This document shows positions 54,353-64,000 of a stretch of DNA of 64,000 nucleotides, piece after piece. A program made the position numbers and the translations under genes. Under the pieces are notes generated by a model, which was not told the DNA's origin, made no database searches, and was given only the letters and a program-made list of their open reading frames with translations. The stretch is taken from contig NC_014121.1 of assembly GCF_000025565.1 (NCBI RefSeq), forward strand, positions 3,782,001 to 3,846,000. The letters are read 5' to 3'. Within the stretch, counting starts at the first letter, position 1. Every line of letters starts with the position of its first letter. The DNA comes from Enterobacter cloacae subsp. cloacae ATCC 13047. Its GTDB lineage: Bacteria > Pseudomonadota > Gammaproteobacteria > Enterobacterales > Enterobacteriaceae.

Positions 54353-56632
54353 TTACAGCGGCTGCGTCTGCGCCTCAACTACCGCCAGCGCCACCATATT
54401 CACGATACGGCGTACAGAGGCAATCGGCGTTAACACATGCACCGGTTTTGCCACACCCATCAGCACCGGCCCCACGGTCACCCCTTCAGAGCTCGAGACG
54501 CGCAGCAGGTTGTAGCTGATACGCGCCGCTTCCACGTTTGGCATAATCAGGATATTCGCTGAGCCTTTCAGCGGGCTGTCTGGCATACGTTCATTGCGGA
54601 TGCTCTCCACCAGCGCGGCGTCGCCGTGCATCTCACCGTCAATCATCAGCTCCGGTGCGCGCTCGCGAACCAGCTCCAGCGTCTGTCGCATTTTGCAGGC
54701 CGCCGCAGATTTAGAGGAGCCGAAGTTAGAGTGCGACAGCAGCGCCACCTTCGGTTCGATACCAAAGCGACGCACGGTTTCAGCCGCCATCACGGTGATC
54801 TCCGCCAGCTCGTCCGGGGTTGGATCGTCGTTGACGTAGGTATCGGCGATAAAGGTGTTACCGCTTGGCAGCAGCAGCGCGTTCATCGCACCGGCCGTGT
54901 GCACCCCGTCGCGATAGCCGAAGATCTCCTGCACCACGCTGAAGTGCTCGTGGTAATCACCGATGGTGCCGCAGATTAGCGCATCCGCCTCGCCGCGATG
55001 AACCATGATTGCGCCAATCACCGTGGTGTTGCTGATCACCGCCCGCTGCGCCTGCTCCTGAGTGATCCCGCGACGTTTCATGATCGCGTAGTATTCGCTC
55101 CAGTACTCTTTAAAGCGCGGGTCGGATTCATTGTTGACGATCTCAAAATCAACACCCGGTTTGATCTGCAGGCCCAGCTTCTGGATACGCATCTCTATAA
55201 CGCTCGGGCGGCCAATCAGGATCGGCTTCGCCAGCCCTAAGGTGATCAGCTCCTGCGTGGCATGGAGCACGCGCGCCTCTTCCCCTTCCGCCAGCACCAC
55301 CCGCTTCGCGTCGGCACGAGCCTGAGAGAAAATCGGCTTCATAAACAGGTTAGTTTTGTAAACAAACTCGGTGAGCTTATCCACGTAAGCATCGAAATCG
55401 GTTATCGGGCGCGTCGCCACGCCGGAGTCCATCGCCGCTTTCGCAACCGCTGGCGCGATTTTGACAATCAGACGCGGGTCGAACGGTTTTGGAATGATGT
55501 AGTCCGGGCCAAAGCTCAGATCCTGATCGCCATAGGCTGAAGCAACCACTTCGCTCTGCTCGGCGTGTGCCAGCTCCGCAATGGCGTGCACCGCCGCGAG
55601 CTTCATCTCTTCGTTAATGGCCGTCGCGCCTACGTCCAGCGCCCCACGGAAGATGAACGGGAAGCAGAGCACGTTGTTCACCTGGTTCGGGTAGTCGGAG
55701 CGACCGGTACAGATGATGGCATCTTCACGCACCGCTTTCGCCAGCGGCGGCAGGATTTCCGGCTCGGGGTTCGCCAGCGCCAGAATCATTGGCGCACGCG
55801 CCATCTTCTTCACCATCTCCTGGGTCAGCACTTTCGGGCCTGAACAGCCCAGGAAGATATCCGCGCCGTCAATGACATCCTCAAGCGTACGCTTGCCGTC
55901 GTCGTCCACCGCGTAGGCTGCTTTGGTTTCCGCCATGTTCGGTTCGCGGTCTTTGTAGATCACGCCTTTGGAGTCGCAGACCACAATGTTGTGTTTCTGC
56001 ATCCCGAGCGCCACCAGCAGGTTCATACAGGCAATGGCCGCCGCACCCGCGCCGGAAACTACCATGCGCACGTCAGAGAGATTTTTCTCCACCACGCGCA
56101 GGCCGTTAAGAATGGCGGCGGTGCTGATAATCGCCGTCCCGTGCTGGTCATCATGGAACACGGGAATGTTCATACGTTCACGCAGTTTCTGCTCAATGTA
56201 GAAACATTCCGGCGCTTTGATGTCTTCGAGGTTAATACCGCCAAAGGTCGGCTCCAGCGCCGCCACGACGTTGATGAATTTATCGGGATCGTGTTCGTCC
56301 ACTTCGATATCAAACACGTCGATACCGGCGAATTTCTTGAACAGAACGCCCTTCCCTTCCATCACAGGCTTACCGGCCAGCGCACCAATGTTGCCCAGGC
56401 CCAGCACCGCCGTACCGTTAGAGATCACAGCGACCAGGTTGCCGCGCGCGGTATATTTGTAAGCGGCCAGCGGATCTTTTTCAATTTCGAGACACGGTGC
56501 CGCCACGCCCGGCGAGTAGGCCAGCGCCAGGTCGCGCTGGGTTGCCAGCGGTTTTGTCGGGGAGACCTGAATTTTACCCGGGACAGGAAACTCGTGAAAA
56601 TCGAGGGCACTCTGTTTTAACTGATCGTCCAT
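54353..56632 (-). CDS. maeB: NADP+-dependent malic enzyme MaeB
   Basis: 759 residues, E. coli length. Malic enzyme N-domain with [13 protein letters not shown] and NAD-binding domain ([16 protein letters not shown]), residues 1-420; a phosphotransacetylase-like C-terminal domain (about 430-759). Oxidatively decarboxylates malate to pyruvate, giving NADPH; regulated by acetyl-CoA through the PTA-like domain. Confidence 0.96.
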   Translation of the reverse strand: MDDQLKQSALDFHEFPVPGKIQVSPTKPLATQRDLALAYSPGVAAPCLEIEKDPLAAYKYTARGNLVAVISNGTAVLGLGNIGALAGKPVMEGKGVLFKKFAGIDVFDIEVDEHDPDKFINVVAALEPTFGGINLEDIKAPECFYIEQKLRERMNIPVFHDDQHGTAIISTAAILNGLRVVEKNLSDVRMVVSGAGAAAIACMNLLVALGMQKHNIVVCDSKGVIYKDREPNMAETKAAYAVDDDGKRTLEDVIDGADIFLGCSGPKVLTQEMVKKMARAPMILALANPEPEILPPLAKAVREDAIICTGRSDYPNQVNNVLCFPFIFRGALDVGATAINEEMKLAAVHAIAELAHAEQSEVVASAYGDQDLSFGPDYIIPKPFDPRLIVKIAPAVAKAAMDSGVATRPITDFDAYVDKLTEFVYKTNLFMKPIFSQARADAKRVVLAEGEEARVLHATQELITLGLAKPILIGRPSVIEMRIQKLGLQIKPGVDFEIVNNESDPRFKEYWSEYYAIMKRRGITQEQAQRAVISNTTVIGAIMVHRGEADALICGTIGDYHEHFSVVQEIFGYRDGVHTAGAMNALLLPSGNTFIADTYVNDDPTPDELAEITVMAAETVRRFGIEPKVALLSHSNFGSSKSAAACKMRQTLELVRERAPELMIDGEMHGDAALVESIRNERMPDSPLKGSANILIMPNVEAARISYNLLRVSSSEGVTVGPVLMGVAKPVHVLTPIASVRRIVNMVALAVVEAQTQPL

Positions 56633-56785
56633 CTTGTTATTCCTTTTACGTATCGGTCAGATAGTATCGCCGCAGGCTGCGGCATAAACTTTGAAGGCTG
56701 CCAAACTCTCACCATCACACATTAAAAATTGTTATCAATTTATAACAGCCATGTTACCCGTCTCAAAAGCAATGCCTCCCCCGTC

Positions 56786-56794
56786 TGCTATGCT
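56786..56794 (+). promoter_or_regulatory. Extended -10 element upstream of talA
   Basis: TGCTATGCT resembles an extended -10 / sigma-S type element, 84 bases before the talA ATG. RpoS control of talA and tktB is known in E. coli. No clear -35. Confidence 0.4.
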
Positions 56795-56878
56795 TTTTTG
56801 TTAAGTCCATCATGATTTTTCCAGAAGTGTGAACTAACGCACTCGTCTAACGCTTTTATTTTCAAGGAGTCATGACTT

Positions 56879-57829
56879 ATGAACCAACTTGACGGCATCA
56901 AACAATTCACTACCGTGGTTGCAGACAGCGGCGATATCGAGTCGATTCGGCACTACCAGCCTGAAGACGCAACCACCAACCCGTCGCTGCTGCTCAAAGC
57001 GGCAGGGCTTTCCCATTTTAGTCATCTGATTGATGACGCCATTGCCTATGGCAAACAGCGCGGCAAAACCCAGGAACAACAGGTTGCCGAAGCCAGTGAC
57101 AAGCTGGCGGTTAATTTCGGTGCGGAAATTCTGAAAAGCATCCCGGGGCGCGTCTCCACCGAAGTCGACGCCCGCCTCTCCTTCGATAAAGAGAAGAGCA
57201 TCAATAAAGCCCGCCGCCTCGTCGAACTCTACCAGGAGCAGGGGATCGACAAATCACGCATTCTGATTAAGCTCGCCTCCACCTGGGAAGGCATCCGCGC
57301 GGCGGAAGTGCTGGAAAAAGAGGGGATCCACTGCAACCTGACGCTGCTGTTCTCGTTTGCGCAGGCGCGCGCCTGTGCCGAAGCGGGCGTATTCCTGATC
57401 TCACCGTTCGTCGGGCGCATCTACGACTGGTATCAGGCAAAACAGCCGATGGATCCGTACGTGGTAGAAGAAGACCCGGGCGTGAAGTCGGTACGTAATA
57501 TCTACGACTATTACAAGCAGCACCGCTACGAGACCATCGTAATGGGGGCCAGCTTCCGCCGCACCGAGCAGATCCTGGCGCTGGCAGGGTGTGACCGTCT
57601 GACCATCTCCCCTGACCTGCTGAAAAAGCTGCAGGACAAAGAAGAGACGGTGATCCGTAAACTGGTACCGACCTCCACCGTACTGCCCAAACCGAAAGCC
57701 ATGACCGAAGCGGAATTCCGCTGGGAGCACAATCAGGACCCAATGGCCGTGGAAAAACTGGCGGACGGCATCCGCCAGTTCGCCGTCGACCAGCGCAAAC
57801 TTGAAGATCTTCTCGCCGCCAAACTTTAA
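56879..57829 (+). CDS. talA: Transaldolase A
   Basis: 316 residues, E. coli length. Schiff-base lysine in [16 protein letters not shown] (about 132), TNPSLLLKA at the start, and [21 protein letters not shown]. Transfers a dihydroxyacetone unit from sedoheptulose 7-phosphate to glyceraldehyde 3-phosphate. 19 bases before tktB, one operon. AAGGAGTCATGACTT precedes ATG 56879. Confidence 0.96.
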   Translation: MNQLDGIKQFTTVVADSGDIESIRHYQPEDATTNPSLLLKAAGLSHFSHLIDDAIAYGKQRGKTQEQQVAEASDKLAVNFGAEILKSIPGRVSTEVDARLSFDKEKSINKARRLVELYQEQGIDKSRILIKLASTWEGIRAAEVLEKEGIHCNLTLLFSFAQARACAEAGVFLISPFVGRIYDWYQAKQPMDPYVVEEDPGVKSVRNIYDYYKQHRYETIVMGASFRRTEQILALAGCDRLTISPDLLKKLQDKEETVIRKLVPTSTVLPKPKAMTEAEFRWEHNQDPMAVEKLADGIRQFAVDQRKLEDLLAAKL

Positions 57830-57848
57830 CCTTGCCACGGAGTGAACT

Positions 57849-59837
57849 ATGTCCCGTAAAGAGTTAGCCAATGCCATTCGCGCCCTCAGCATGGATGCCG
57901 TGCAAAAAGCCAATTCCGGCCACCCTGGCGCACCAATGGGCATGGCAGATATTGCCGAAGTGTTGTGGAATGATTTCCTGAAGCACAACCCTAACGACCC
58001 CACCTGGTACGATCGCGACCGTTTTATTCTCTCTAACGGCCACGCGTCGATGCTGCTCTACAGCCTGCTGCATTTGTCCGGCTACGATCTGCCGCTCGAA
58101 GAGTTGAAAAACTTCCGCCAGCTGCATTCGAAAACCCCCGGCCACCCGGAGATTGGCTATACGCCAGGGGTGGAAACCACCACCGGGCCGCTGGGACAGG
58201 GTTTAGCCAACGCCGTTGGGCTGGCCATCGCGGAACGCACGCTGGGTGCGCAGTTTAACCAGCCGGGGCATGACATCGTCGATCACTACACTTACGTCTT
58301 TATGGGTGACGGCTGTCTGATGGAGGGGATCTCCCATGAGGTCTGTTCGCTCGCGGGCACGCTGGGGCTGGGCAAGCTGATTGGCTTCTATGACCACAAC
58401 GGCATCTCCATAGACGGGGAAACCGAGGGCTGGTTTACCGACGACACGGCAAAACGGTTTGAAGCCTACCACTGGCATGTGGTGCATGAAATTGACGGCC
58501 ACGATCCCGAGGCGGTGAAAAAAGCAATTCAGGAAGCGCAAAGCGTGAAGGACAAACCGTCGCTGATTATCTGCCGCACGGTTATCGGCTTTGGTTCGCC
58601 GAACAAAGCAGGTAAAGAAGAGGCGCACGGTGCGGCGCTGGGTGATGAGGAAGTGGCGCTGACCCGGCAGAAACTGGGATGGAAATATCCGCCGTTCGAA
58701 ATTCCGAAAGAGATTTACCGCGCATGGGATGCCCGTGAAGAGGGTGAAAAGGCCCAGCACGCCTGGAACGAGAAATTTGCCGCCTACAAAAAGGCCTACC
58801 CGGAGCTGGCGGCCGAATTCACCCGCCGCATGAGCGGAGGTCTACCGGAGGACTGGGAAGAGAAAACGCAGGCGCTGATTGAAAACCTGCAATCTAACCC
58901 GGCCAAAATCGCCACCCGTAAGGCATCGCAAAACACCCTGAATGCGATTGGCCCAATCCTGCCTGAACTGCTGGGCGGTTCGGCGGATCTGGCCCCCAGC
59001 AACCTGACCATCTGGTCTGGCTCGACATCGCTGAAAGAGGATATCGCCGGAAACTATATTCACTATGGCGTACGCGAGTTCGGCATGACCGCCATTGCCA
59101 ACGGTATCGCTCATCACGGGGGATTTGTCCCCTACACCGCCACCTTCCTGATGTTTGTGGAATACGCCCGTAACGCCGCGCGCATGGCGGCCCTGATGAA
59201 AGCGCGGCAGATTATGGTTTACACCCATGACTCCATCGGGCTTGGGGAAGACGGGCCAACCCACCAGGCCGTTGAACAGCTGGCGAGCCTGCGCCTGACG
59301 CCAAACTTCAGCACCTGGCGTCCGTGCGATCAGGTCGAGGCCGCGGTGGGCTGGAAGCTGGCAGTAGAGCGCCATAATGGACCGACGGCGCTGATCCTGT
59401 CACGTCAGAACCTGGCGCAGATTGAACGCACGCCGGAGCAGGTGAAAGACATTGCCCGCGGCGGTTACATTCTGAAGGACAGCGGCGGCAAGCCGGATGT
59501 GATCCTGATTGCCACCGGTTCCGAGGTGGAGATTACCGTCAAAGCGGCGGAGAAGCTGACTGCCGAAGGTCACGCGGTGCGCGTGGTTTCCCTGCCTTCA
59601 ACCGACATCTTTGACGCACAGGATGAGGCATATCGTGAATCGGTCCTGCCATCCAGCGTGACGGCCCGCGTGGCGGTTGAGGCTGGCATTGCCGACTACT
59701 GGTACAAATATGTCGGGCTGAAAGGGGCCATTGTCGGCATGCGGGGATACGGTGAATCGGCGCCGGCCGACAAGCTGTTCCCGTATTTCGGTTTTACCGT
59801 TGAGAACGTCGTTGAGAAGGCGTTAAGCGTGCTTTAG
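57849..59837 (+). CDS. tktB: Transketolase B
   Basis: 662 residues (E. coli TktB 667). ThDP motif [13 protein letters not shown]...DHNGIS near residues 155-185, substrate histidines in [10 protein letters not shown] and HIS-bearing SNGHAS, and a second-subunit Glu in [20 protein letters not shown]. Moves a ketol unit in the pentose phosphate pathway. Coupled to talA. Confidence 0.96.
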   Translation: MSRKELANAIRALSMDAVQKANSGHPGAPMGMADIAEVLWNDFLKHNPNDPTWYDRDRFILSNGHASMLLYSLLHLSGYDLPLEELKNFRQLHSKTPGHPEIGYTPGVETTTGPLGQGLANAVGLAIAERTLGAQFNQPGHDIVDHYTYVFMGDGCLMEGISHEVCSLAGTLGLGKLIGFYDHNGISIDGETEGWFTDDTAKRFEAYHWHVVHEIDGHDPEAVKKAIQEAQSVKDKPSLIICRTVIGFGSPNKAGKEEAHGAALGDEEVALTRQKLGWKYPPFEIPKEIYRAWDAREEGEKAQHAWNEKFAAYKKAYPELAAEFTRRMSGGLPEDWEEKTQALIENLQSNPAKIATRKASQNTLNAIGPILPELLGGSADLAPSNLTIWSGSTSLKEDIAGNYIHYGVREFGMTAIANGIAHHGGFVPYTATFLMFVEYARNAARMAALMKARQIMVYTHDSIGLGEDGPTHQAVEQLASLRLTPNFSTWRPCDQVEAAVGWKLAVERHNGPTALILSRQNLAQIERTPEQVKDIARGGYILKDSGGKPDVILIATGSEVEITVKAAEKLTAEGHAVRVVSLPSTDIFDAQDEAYRESVLPSSVTARVAVEAGIADYWYKYVGLKGAIVGMRGYGESAPADKLFPYFGFTVENVVEKALSVL

Positions 59838-59852
59838 CGCCACCCGGCAAAA

Positions 59853-60896
59853 CTAGCGTGTGATCCACAACGTGGGCCAGGCATCTGGCCCATTCCAGTT
59901 ATCGCAGCTGGGCTCCTCGGCATAACGCACCAGACGGAAGCGCTGGCCGTCAAAGCGCCAGCGCGTCTGGATACCGCAGTCGGCAATCCCCCGCCCTAAC
60001 GCCAGGGTGGTCAACTCACGCGTTTTCTCATCAAAGCGAGCGTTCATTAACTCCATTTCACTGCTGCCGCTGGACGGCGTAAACGGCAGACGCAGCCTGA
60101 CGCTACGGGAAGAAAACGGTTTTTTACGTGATACCAGCCAGGCCAGATCGACGGTGTTATAGGCCCCCGCTTCGCAACTGACCATCAGCAGCGCTTTGTC
60201 ATCGGTAAGCGCAGTGACGCGCACTTCCCGACGGTTGGGGTCGAGCGAGCACTGGCTGTTATTCATCCGCCAGGTACCATAATCCAGCAGATCGTTCAGT
60301 TCGCTGTGGGAGAGCGGTGTCGGGGTGGGATTCACAACCGCCACCTTTTTCAGGGCCGGTGCGGGCGGCACGCTTAACGGCGGATCGTCACCTTTTTTAA
60401 TCCAGGCGGTTTCACTGCCGACGCGCTTTTGCTGCGCATCGATAAACAACAGCGCCGCTTTCAGGCCACTGAGGGAGATCGCCTGCTTGCCATCACGCAG
60501 GGTTAGCGCTTTCCCTTCCTGGATATGCTTAAGAAATGCAGTGATGGTCGCAGCATCGTCCGTTTTCAGATGCCAGGGCGTTAACTGCCAGTGCTGGCGC
60601 TCCAGCGTCACGGGCACCCCATCCAGCAGCAGGCGCGGCGCAATTGCAGGCTCTTTGACAGACGGGTCTGAAAGACCGCCGAGATCGATACGTAACGAGG
60701 CATCGGTTTTCGCGCCAGCGCTGCGGCTAAGCGTCATCACCAGACCACGGTGTTCACCGGTGTTGCGTGCCAGGCAAAAATTCTGGTTATTGCAGGTCAC
60801 CTGCCAGTCTGAGAATGATTGCTGTGCAGGCGCAGCCCACACACGAGGCGCGGGGAGCACACAAATCAGGAAAAAAATAATAACGCAGTAGCGCAT
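59853..60896 (-). CDS. ypfG: DUF1176 secreted protein YpfG
   Basis: 347 residues from ATG 60896, with GTG 60905 as another option. A signal peptide (YCVIIFFLICVLPAPRVWAA, cut near AWA-A). The mature protein is of the DUF1176 type (FSDWQVTCNNQNFCLARN, and Cys pairs later) and contains no catalytic motif I know. It sits between tktB and nudK as in E. coli; periplasmic, function unknown. Confidence 0.85.
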   Translation of the reverse strand: MRYCVIIFFLICVLPAPRVWAAPAQQSFSDWQVTCNNQNFCLARNTGEHRGLVMTLSRSAGAKTDASLRIDLGGLSDPSVKEPAIAPRLLLDGVPVTLERQHWQLTPWHLKTDDAATITAFLKHIQEGKALTLRDGKQAISLSGLKAALLFIDAQQKRVGSETAWIKKGDDPPLSVPPAPALKKVAVVNPTPTPLSHSELNDLLDYGTWRMNNSQCSLDPNRREVRVTALTDDKALLMVSCEAGAYNTVDLAWLVSRKKPFSSRSVRLRLPFTPSSGSSEMELMNARFDEKTRELTTLALGRGIADCGIQTRWRFDGQRFRLVRYAEEPSCDNWNGPDAWPTLWITR

Positions 60897-61001
60897 GAAT
60901 GGCACAATCCCGGAACGAAAACGCTTAACTGGGCAGTATCTTCGTGTTCCCGCCGGGGTTGCTCAATCGGATTTATCGGATAGATTTATCCGAAAAACAA
61001 A

Positions 61002-61595
61002 CTACATCCGTTCGAAAGAGGGATCCATCAGCCCGGTTGTTTGTAAATACTGCAGTAATATTACAGCCTTACCATCTTTAATTTCCCCGGTACGGATCAT
61101 CTCCAGCGCCTGGACAAACGGTATCTCCAGCACCTCGATATCTTCATCTTCCACGCCACCGCCCTGATGGATACGATGCGCATCGCTGTATTCGGCAATA
61201 AAGAAATGGACGATTTCCGTCACGCCGCCGGGTGACATAAACAGTTCGAAAACTTTTTTAACCTCACCCACTTCAAAGCCCGTCTCCTCGATGGCTTCTT
61301 TGCGGATACATACTTCCGGCTCATCGTCATCCAGCAGACCAGCGCAGGTTTCAATCAGCCGTCCGTCCGGATTGCCATTGACCCACGTCGCCACCCTGAA
61401 CTGGCGGATCAGCACCACGCTCTGCTTTTCACGGTTATAAAGCAGAATGGTTGCCCCATTGCCGCGGTCGTAAACCTCACGTTTGTGGCGGATCACGTCC
61501 CCGTTATTACGCGTTAAATCATAGGTGATGTTACGCAGGACAAAGTAATTATCAGAAAGGATTTTGTCTTTGATAACGTCAATTTTCAGGGTCAT
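61002..61595 (-). CDS. nudK: GDP-mannose hydrolase NudK (Nudix)
   Basis: 197 residues from ATG 61595 (E. coli 191). Nudix fold with [20 protein letters not shown] as the metal-binding box, one residue shorter between the first Glu and the REUxEE part than the textbook pattern, as I recall for NudK itself. Also [13 protein letters not shown] and the dimerisation-swap N-terminus. Hydrolyses GDP-mannose to GMP and mannose 1-phosphate. Confidence 0.92.
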   Translation of the reverse strand: MTLKIDVIKDKILSDNYFVLRNITYDLTRNNGDVIRHKREVYDRGNGATILLYNREKQSVVLIRQFRVATWVNGNPDGRLIETCAGLLDDDEPEVCIRKEAIEETGFEVGEVKKVFELFMSPGGVTEIVHFFIAEYSDAHRIHQGGGVEDEDIEVLEIPFVQALEMIRTGEIKDGKAVILLQYLQTTGLMDPSFERM

Positions 61596-61662
61596 ACGGG
61601 CTCCACAACACAATGAGTCTGCCTATATTACGCCGTGAACCCCGCTTTGTCGCCCACCCGAT

Positions 61663-63639
61663 TTAATGCGTTTTTAACGCGCTGACGCCCAGCCAGTCGA
61701 GGATACCCTGCGCGGCATGTCGCCCTTCCGCCATGGCGGTGACAACTAAATCTGCGCCGCGTACGGCGTCACCGCCTGCGAAAATTTGCGGGTTAGAGGT
61801 CTGATAGCGATAGCGGCTCTCCACCGAGGCGATAATTCGTCCCCAGCTATCCGTCTCCACGCCCTGCGCCTGCAGCCACAGCATCTCGTGTGGATTGAAA
61901 CCAAATGCCATGATCACCGCATCCGCAGGCATCACAAATTCGCTCCCCGCTATCGGTACCGGCCGACGACGGCCCTGAGCATCCGGTTCGCCGAGTTCGG
62001 TACGCAGCATGCGAATGCCGTTGACCTGTCCGTCAGGTGCCAGAGTTAACTCCACGGGCTGAACGTTAAACTCAAACGCGGCGCCCTCTTCCTTCGCATT
62101 CTTCACCTCTTTTTTCGAGCCCGGCATATTGGCTTCATCCCGGCGGTAGGCACAGGTTACCTTTGCCGCACCGTGACGTAACGCGGTGCGGACACAGTCC
62201 ATGGCGGTATCGCCCCCGCCGAGCACCACCACGTTCAGCCCCCGGGTATCGATAAATGGCTCTTTGGTTGTTGCCTCAAGCCCCATCACGTGGCGGGTGT
62301 TTGCCACCAGGAAAGGTAACGCGTCATAGACGCCGGGCGCATCTTCATGCGCGATACCCGCTTTCATGGAACGATAGGTTCCCACACCAATAAACAGTGC
62401 ATCGTATTCGCGTTGCAGCTGTGACATCGGCACATCCTGTCCGACGTCGCAGTTCAGAACGAACTGGATCCCCATGGCCGTGAATATCTCCCTGCGCCGT
62501 GCGAGCAGCGATTTATCGAGCTTAAAGGCCGGGATACCAAACGTCAGCAAGCCGCCAATCTCCGGGTGCCGGTCATAGACCGTGACGCTGACACCGCTGC
62601 GCGCCAGCACGTCGGCACAGGCAAGCCCCGCAGGCCCCGCGCCAATCACCGCCACACGTTTATCAACCGGTGTCACGCCGCTCAGATCCGGCTTCCAGCC
62701 CATCGCCAGCGCCTGGTCAGAGATATAGCGCTCGATGTTGCCAATGGTCACCGCGCCTGAGATATCACGCACGGTACAGGCGCCTTCACATAATCGGTCC
62801 TGCGGGCAGACGCGGCCGGTAATTTCAGGTAAACAGTTGGTCTGGTGTGAAAGCTCAACCGCCCCGGCGATATCCCCCGCTTTAACGCGTTCAATCCACT
62901 GGGGGATATGGTTGTGCAGCGGACAGGTCCATTCACAAATGCTGTGTTCGCCGCACTTCAGGCAGCGCGATGCCTCACGCGCGGCCTGCTCTGCCCGAAA
63001 CGGCAGGTAGATCTCCTGAAAATGGCTGACGCGTGCATTCGCGGCGAGTTTATCCGGCTCCCCGCGTCGCGGTGTGTTTCTCATCTGCTCAAAGCGGGTG
63101 TGCGGCAGTTCTGGCCTTACCGCCTCGCCGTGCCAGGGCTGCGCCTCCTGACGGGCGGTGCGCTGGCGGCGGGTTTTCGCCAGGTGATTCAGCACGGCGG
63201 GCGTCGCCAGGGTAAGCACCTGTGCCGGACAATTTTCGATGCAGGCCGGGCCCTGTGGGCGCGTGTGGCAAAGATCGCATTTATGCGCCGAGGCTTTTAC
63301 GTTGTCCTTGTCGAGAGGCGTAATAACGATCTCCATCGTGCCGAACGGACAGGCAACCACGCAGGCTTTACAGCCAATGCATTTTTGTTGATTCACCTGT
63401 ACGCTGTCATCGCATTTGCTGATGGCCCCGTTAGGGCAACTCTGCGCGCAGGGCGCATTCTCGCAATGGTGGCAGATTACAGGCGTGCTCTTCGCGCCAG
63501 ATTTCAGGACAGTGATGCGGGGATGAAAATGGCGTTCGCTCAGCACGTGTTGTTCATCGTTGTGCGCCATCACGCAGGCCACTTCGCAGGCACGGCACCC
63601 TATACACTGCTGGCTGTTGGCCATAATAAAACGATTCAT
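61663..63639 (-). CDS. aegA: AegA, Fe-S/flavin oxidoreductase
   Basis: 658 residues from ATG 63639 (E. coli 659). N-terminal HycB-like ferredoxin part with four-Cys clusters (CIGCRACEVAC, CHHCENAPC, CIGCKACVVAC, CDLCHTRP), then a GltD/NuoF-like part: CLKCG...CEWTC, FAD motif VIGAGPAGLACADVLA and NAD(P) motif VVLGGGDTAMDCVRTA. E. coli AegA takes part in formate-dependent urate breakdown. Read longer to 63717, but MNRFIMANSQQC fits the family start. Confidence 0.94.
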   Translation of the reverse strand: MNRFIMANSQQCIGCRACEVACVMAHNDEQHVLSERHFHPRITVLKSGAKSTPVICHHCENAPCAQSCPNGAISKCDDSVQVNQQKCIGCKACVVACPFGTMEIVITPLDKDNVKASAHKCDLCHTRPQGPACIENCPAQVLTLATPAVLNHLAKTRRQRTARQEAQPWHGEAVRPELPHTRFEQMRNTPRRGEPDKLAANARVSHFQEIYLPFRAEQAAREASRCLKCGEHSICEWTCPLHNHIPQWIERVKAGDIAGAVELSHQTNCLPEITGRVCPQDRLCEGACTVRDISGAVTIGNIERYISDQALAMGWKPDLSGVTPVDKRVAVIGAGPAGLACADVLARSGVSVTVYDRHPEIGGLLTFGIPAFKLDKSLLARRREIFTAMGIQFVLNCDVGQDVPMSQLQREYDALFIGVGTYRSMKAGIAHEDAPGVYDALPFLVANTRHVMGLEATTKEPFIDTRGLNVVVLGGGDTAMDCVRTALRHGAAKVTCAYRRDEANMPGSKKEVKNAKEEGAAFEFNVQPVELTLAPDGQVNGIRMLRTELGEPDAQGRRRPVPIAGSEFVMPADAVIMAFGFNPHEMLWLQAQGVETDSWGRIIASVESRYRYQTSNPQIFAGGDAVRGADLVVTAMAEGRHAAQGILDWLGVSALKTH

Positions 63640-63791
63640 AACGACACCTGTTTTTGGTTCAATAACCTTATTCTTTATAGGAATATTGTATTTACCCACG
63701 GCGGCGCTATCAGGCAATGTACAAATGCCCAGGAAGCCGAACTATCTCCAGTGAACCTGTGGCAGATCAATTTTTTTCAGGAAGCTGTTCT

Positions 63792-64000
63792 GTGACCGTT
63801 AAACGACCCGTTTCCGGAAGCCTGGCCCGGGCTTTCATTTCCATTATCGTGCTGTCCGTTCTGACCAGCACCGTCGCACTGTTCACGCTTGCCAGCAGCC
63901 AGCGGGATGCAGCAGCCATCAATATTGCCGGTTCCCTGCGAATGCAGAGCTACCGTCTGGGCTATGAGATGCAACGCAACAGCGACGCCCTGGCGGCGCA
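63792..64000 (+). CDS. narQ: Nitrate/nitrite sensor kinase NarQ, N-terminal fragment
   Basis: The first 69 codons, cut by the window edge. From GTG 63792: VKRPVSGSLARAFISIIV starts the first membrane span, and the conserved P-box SLRMQSYRLGYEM (nitrate/nitrite binding) is in place. NarQ phosphorylates NarL and NarP. AGGAAGCTGTTCT precedes the GTG. Same neighbour (aegA, divergent) as E. coli. Confidence 0.93.
   Translation, partial: MTVKRPVSGSLARAFISIIVLSVLTSTVALFTLASSQRDAAAINIAGSLRMQSYRLGYEMQRNSDALAA

Overview
The window is a stretch of enterobacterial chromosome, most probably Enterobacter (E. cloacae complex or a close relative). Gene order from lpxP to narQ follows the E. coli K-12 backbone. 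A long ipdC gene encodes a protein that, from memory, closely resembles the 552-residue indolepyruvate decarboxylase of E. cloacae. The eut operon is absent between hemF and maeB, and REP-like elements of the type common in Enterobacter occur between genes. Identification is by recognition of protein sequences and synteny; no database search was run.

Layout. (1) 1-11.7 kb is the right part of a genomic island. It starts with a window-truncated IS3-family element with a frameshifted transposase. A GNAT toxin gene (tacT-like) follows, cut by a second, complete IS3-family element (1694-2914). Next is an AT-rich segment with an AlpA-like regulator, a zinc-ribbon/HNH-like protein and an unknown convergent gene. 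The last part is a GC-richer CP4-57/P4-type accessory cassette: yfjP-like GTPase, WYL regulator, two small envelope genes, yfjQ, ykfF, klcA/yfjX, a radC-like gene, a DUF987 gene and the yfjZ/ypjF (CbeA/CbtA-type) antitoxin-toxin pair. (2) 11.8-30.2 kb: dosC, lpxP, the 23-codon ypdK, alaC, ypdAB, glk, yfeO, ipdC, an aldo-keto reductase, ypeC, mntH, nupC, pdeA (yfeA) and two tRNA-Ala genes. (3) 30.2-39.9 kb: yfeCD, gltX, tRNA-Val and tRNA-Lys, a FlxA-like gene, yfeR/yfeH, ypeB, ligA, zipA and cysZ. (4) 40-49.6 kb: cysK, ptsHI-crr, pdxK, cysM and cysPTWA, combining the general PTS proteins with sulfate/thiosulfate import and cysteine synthesis. (5) 49.7-64 kb: yfeX, yfeY, yfeZ, ypeA, amiA-hemF, maeB, talA-tktB, ypfG, nudK, aegA and the first 209 bases of narQ.

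Functional links. CysZ, CysPTWA, CysK and CysM form a sulfur-assimilation group around the pts operon. Candidate Cra-like boxes lie in front of both glk and ptsH. TalA and TktB form a pentose-phosphate pair. DosC and PdeA act on opposite sides of cyclic-di-GMP turnover. MntH has matches to both MntR and Fur sites. A TyrR-like box precedes ipdC, as expected for indole-acetate synthesis in Enterobacter.

The most novel material is the AT-rich module at 3.0-5.9 kb (AlpA-like gene, HNH-like gene and convergent unknown gene), with two perfect dyads upstream. Next is a duplicated leader with a hairpin and T-run that precedes both yfjQ and the antirestriction gene.
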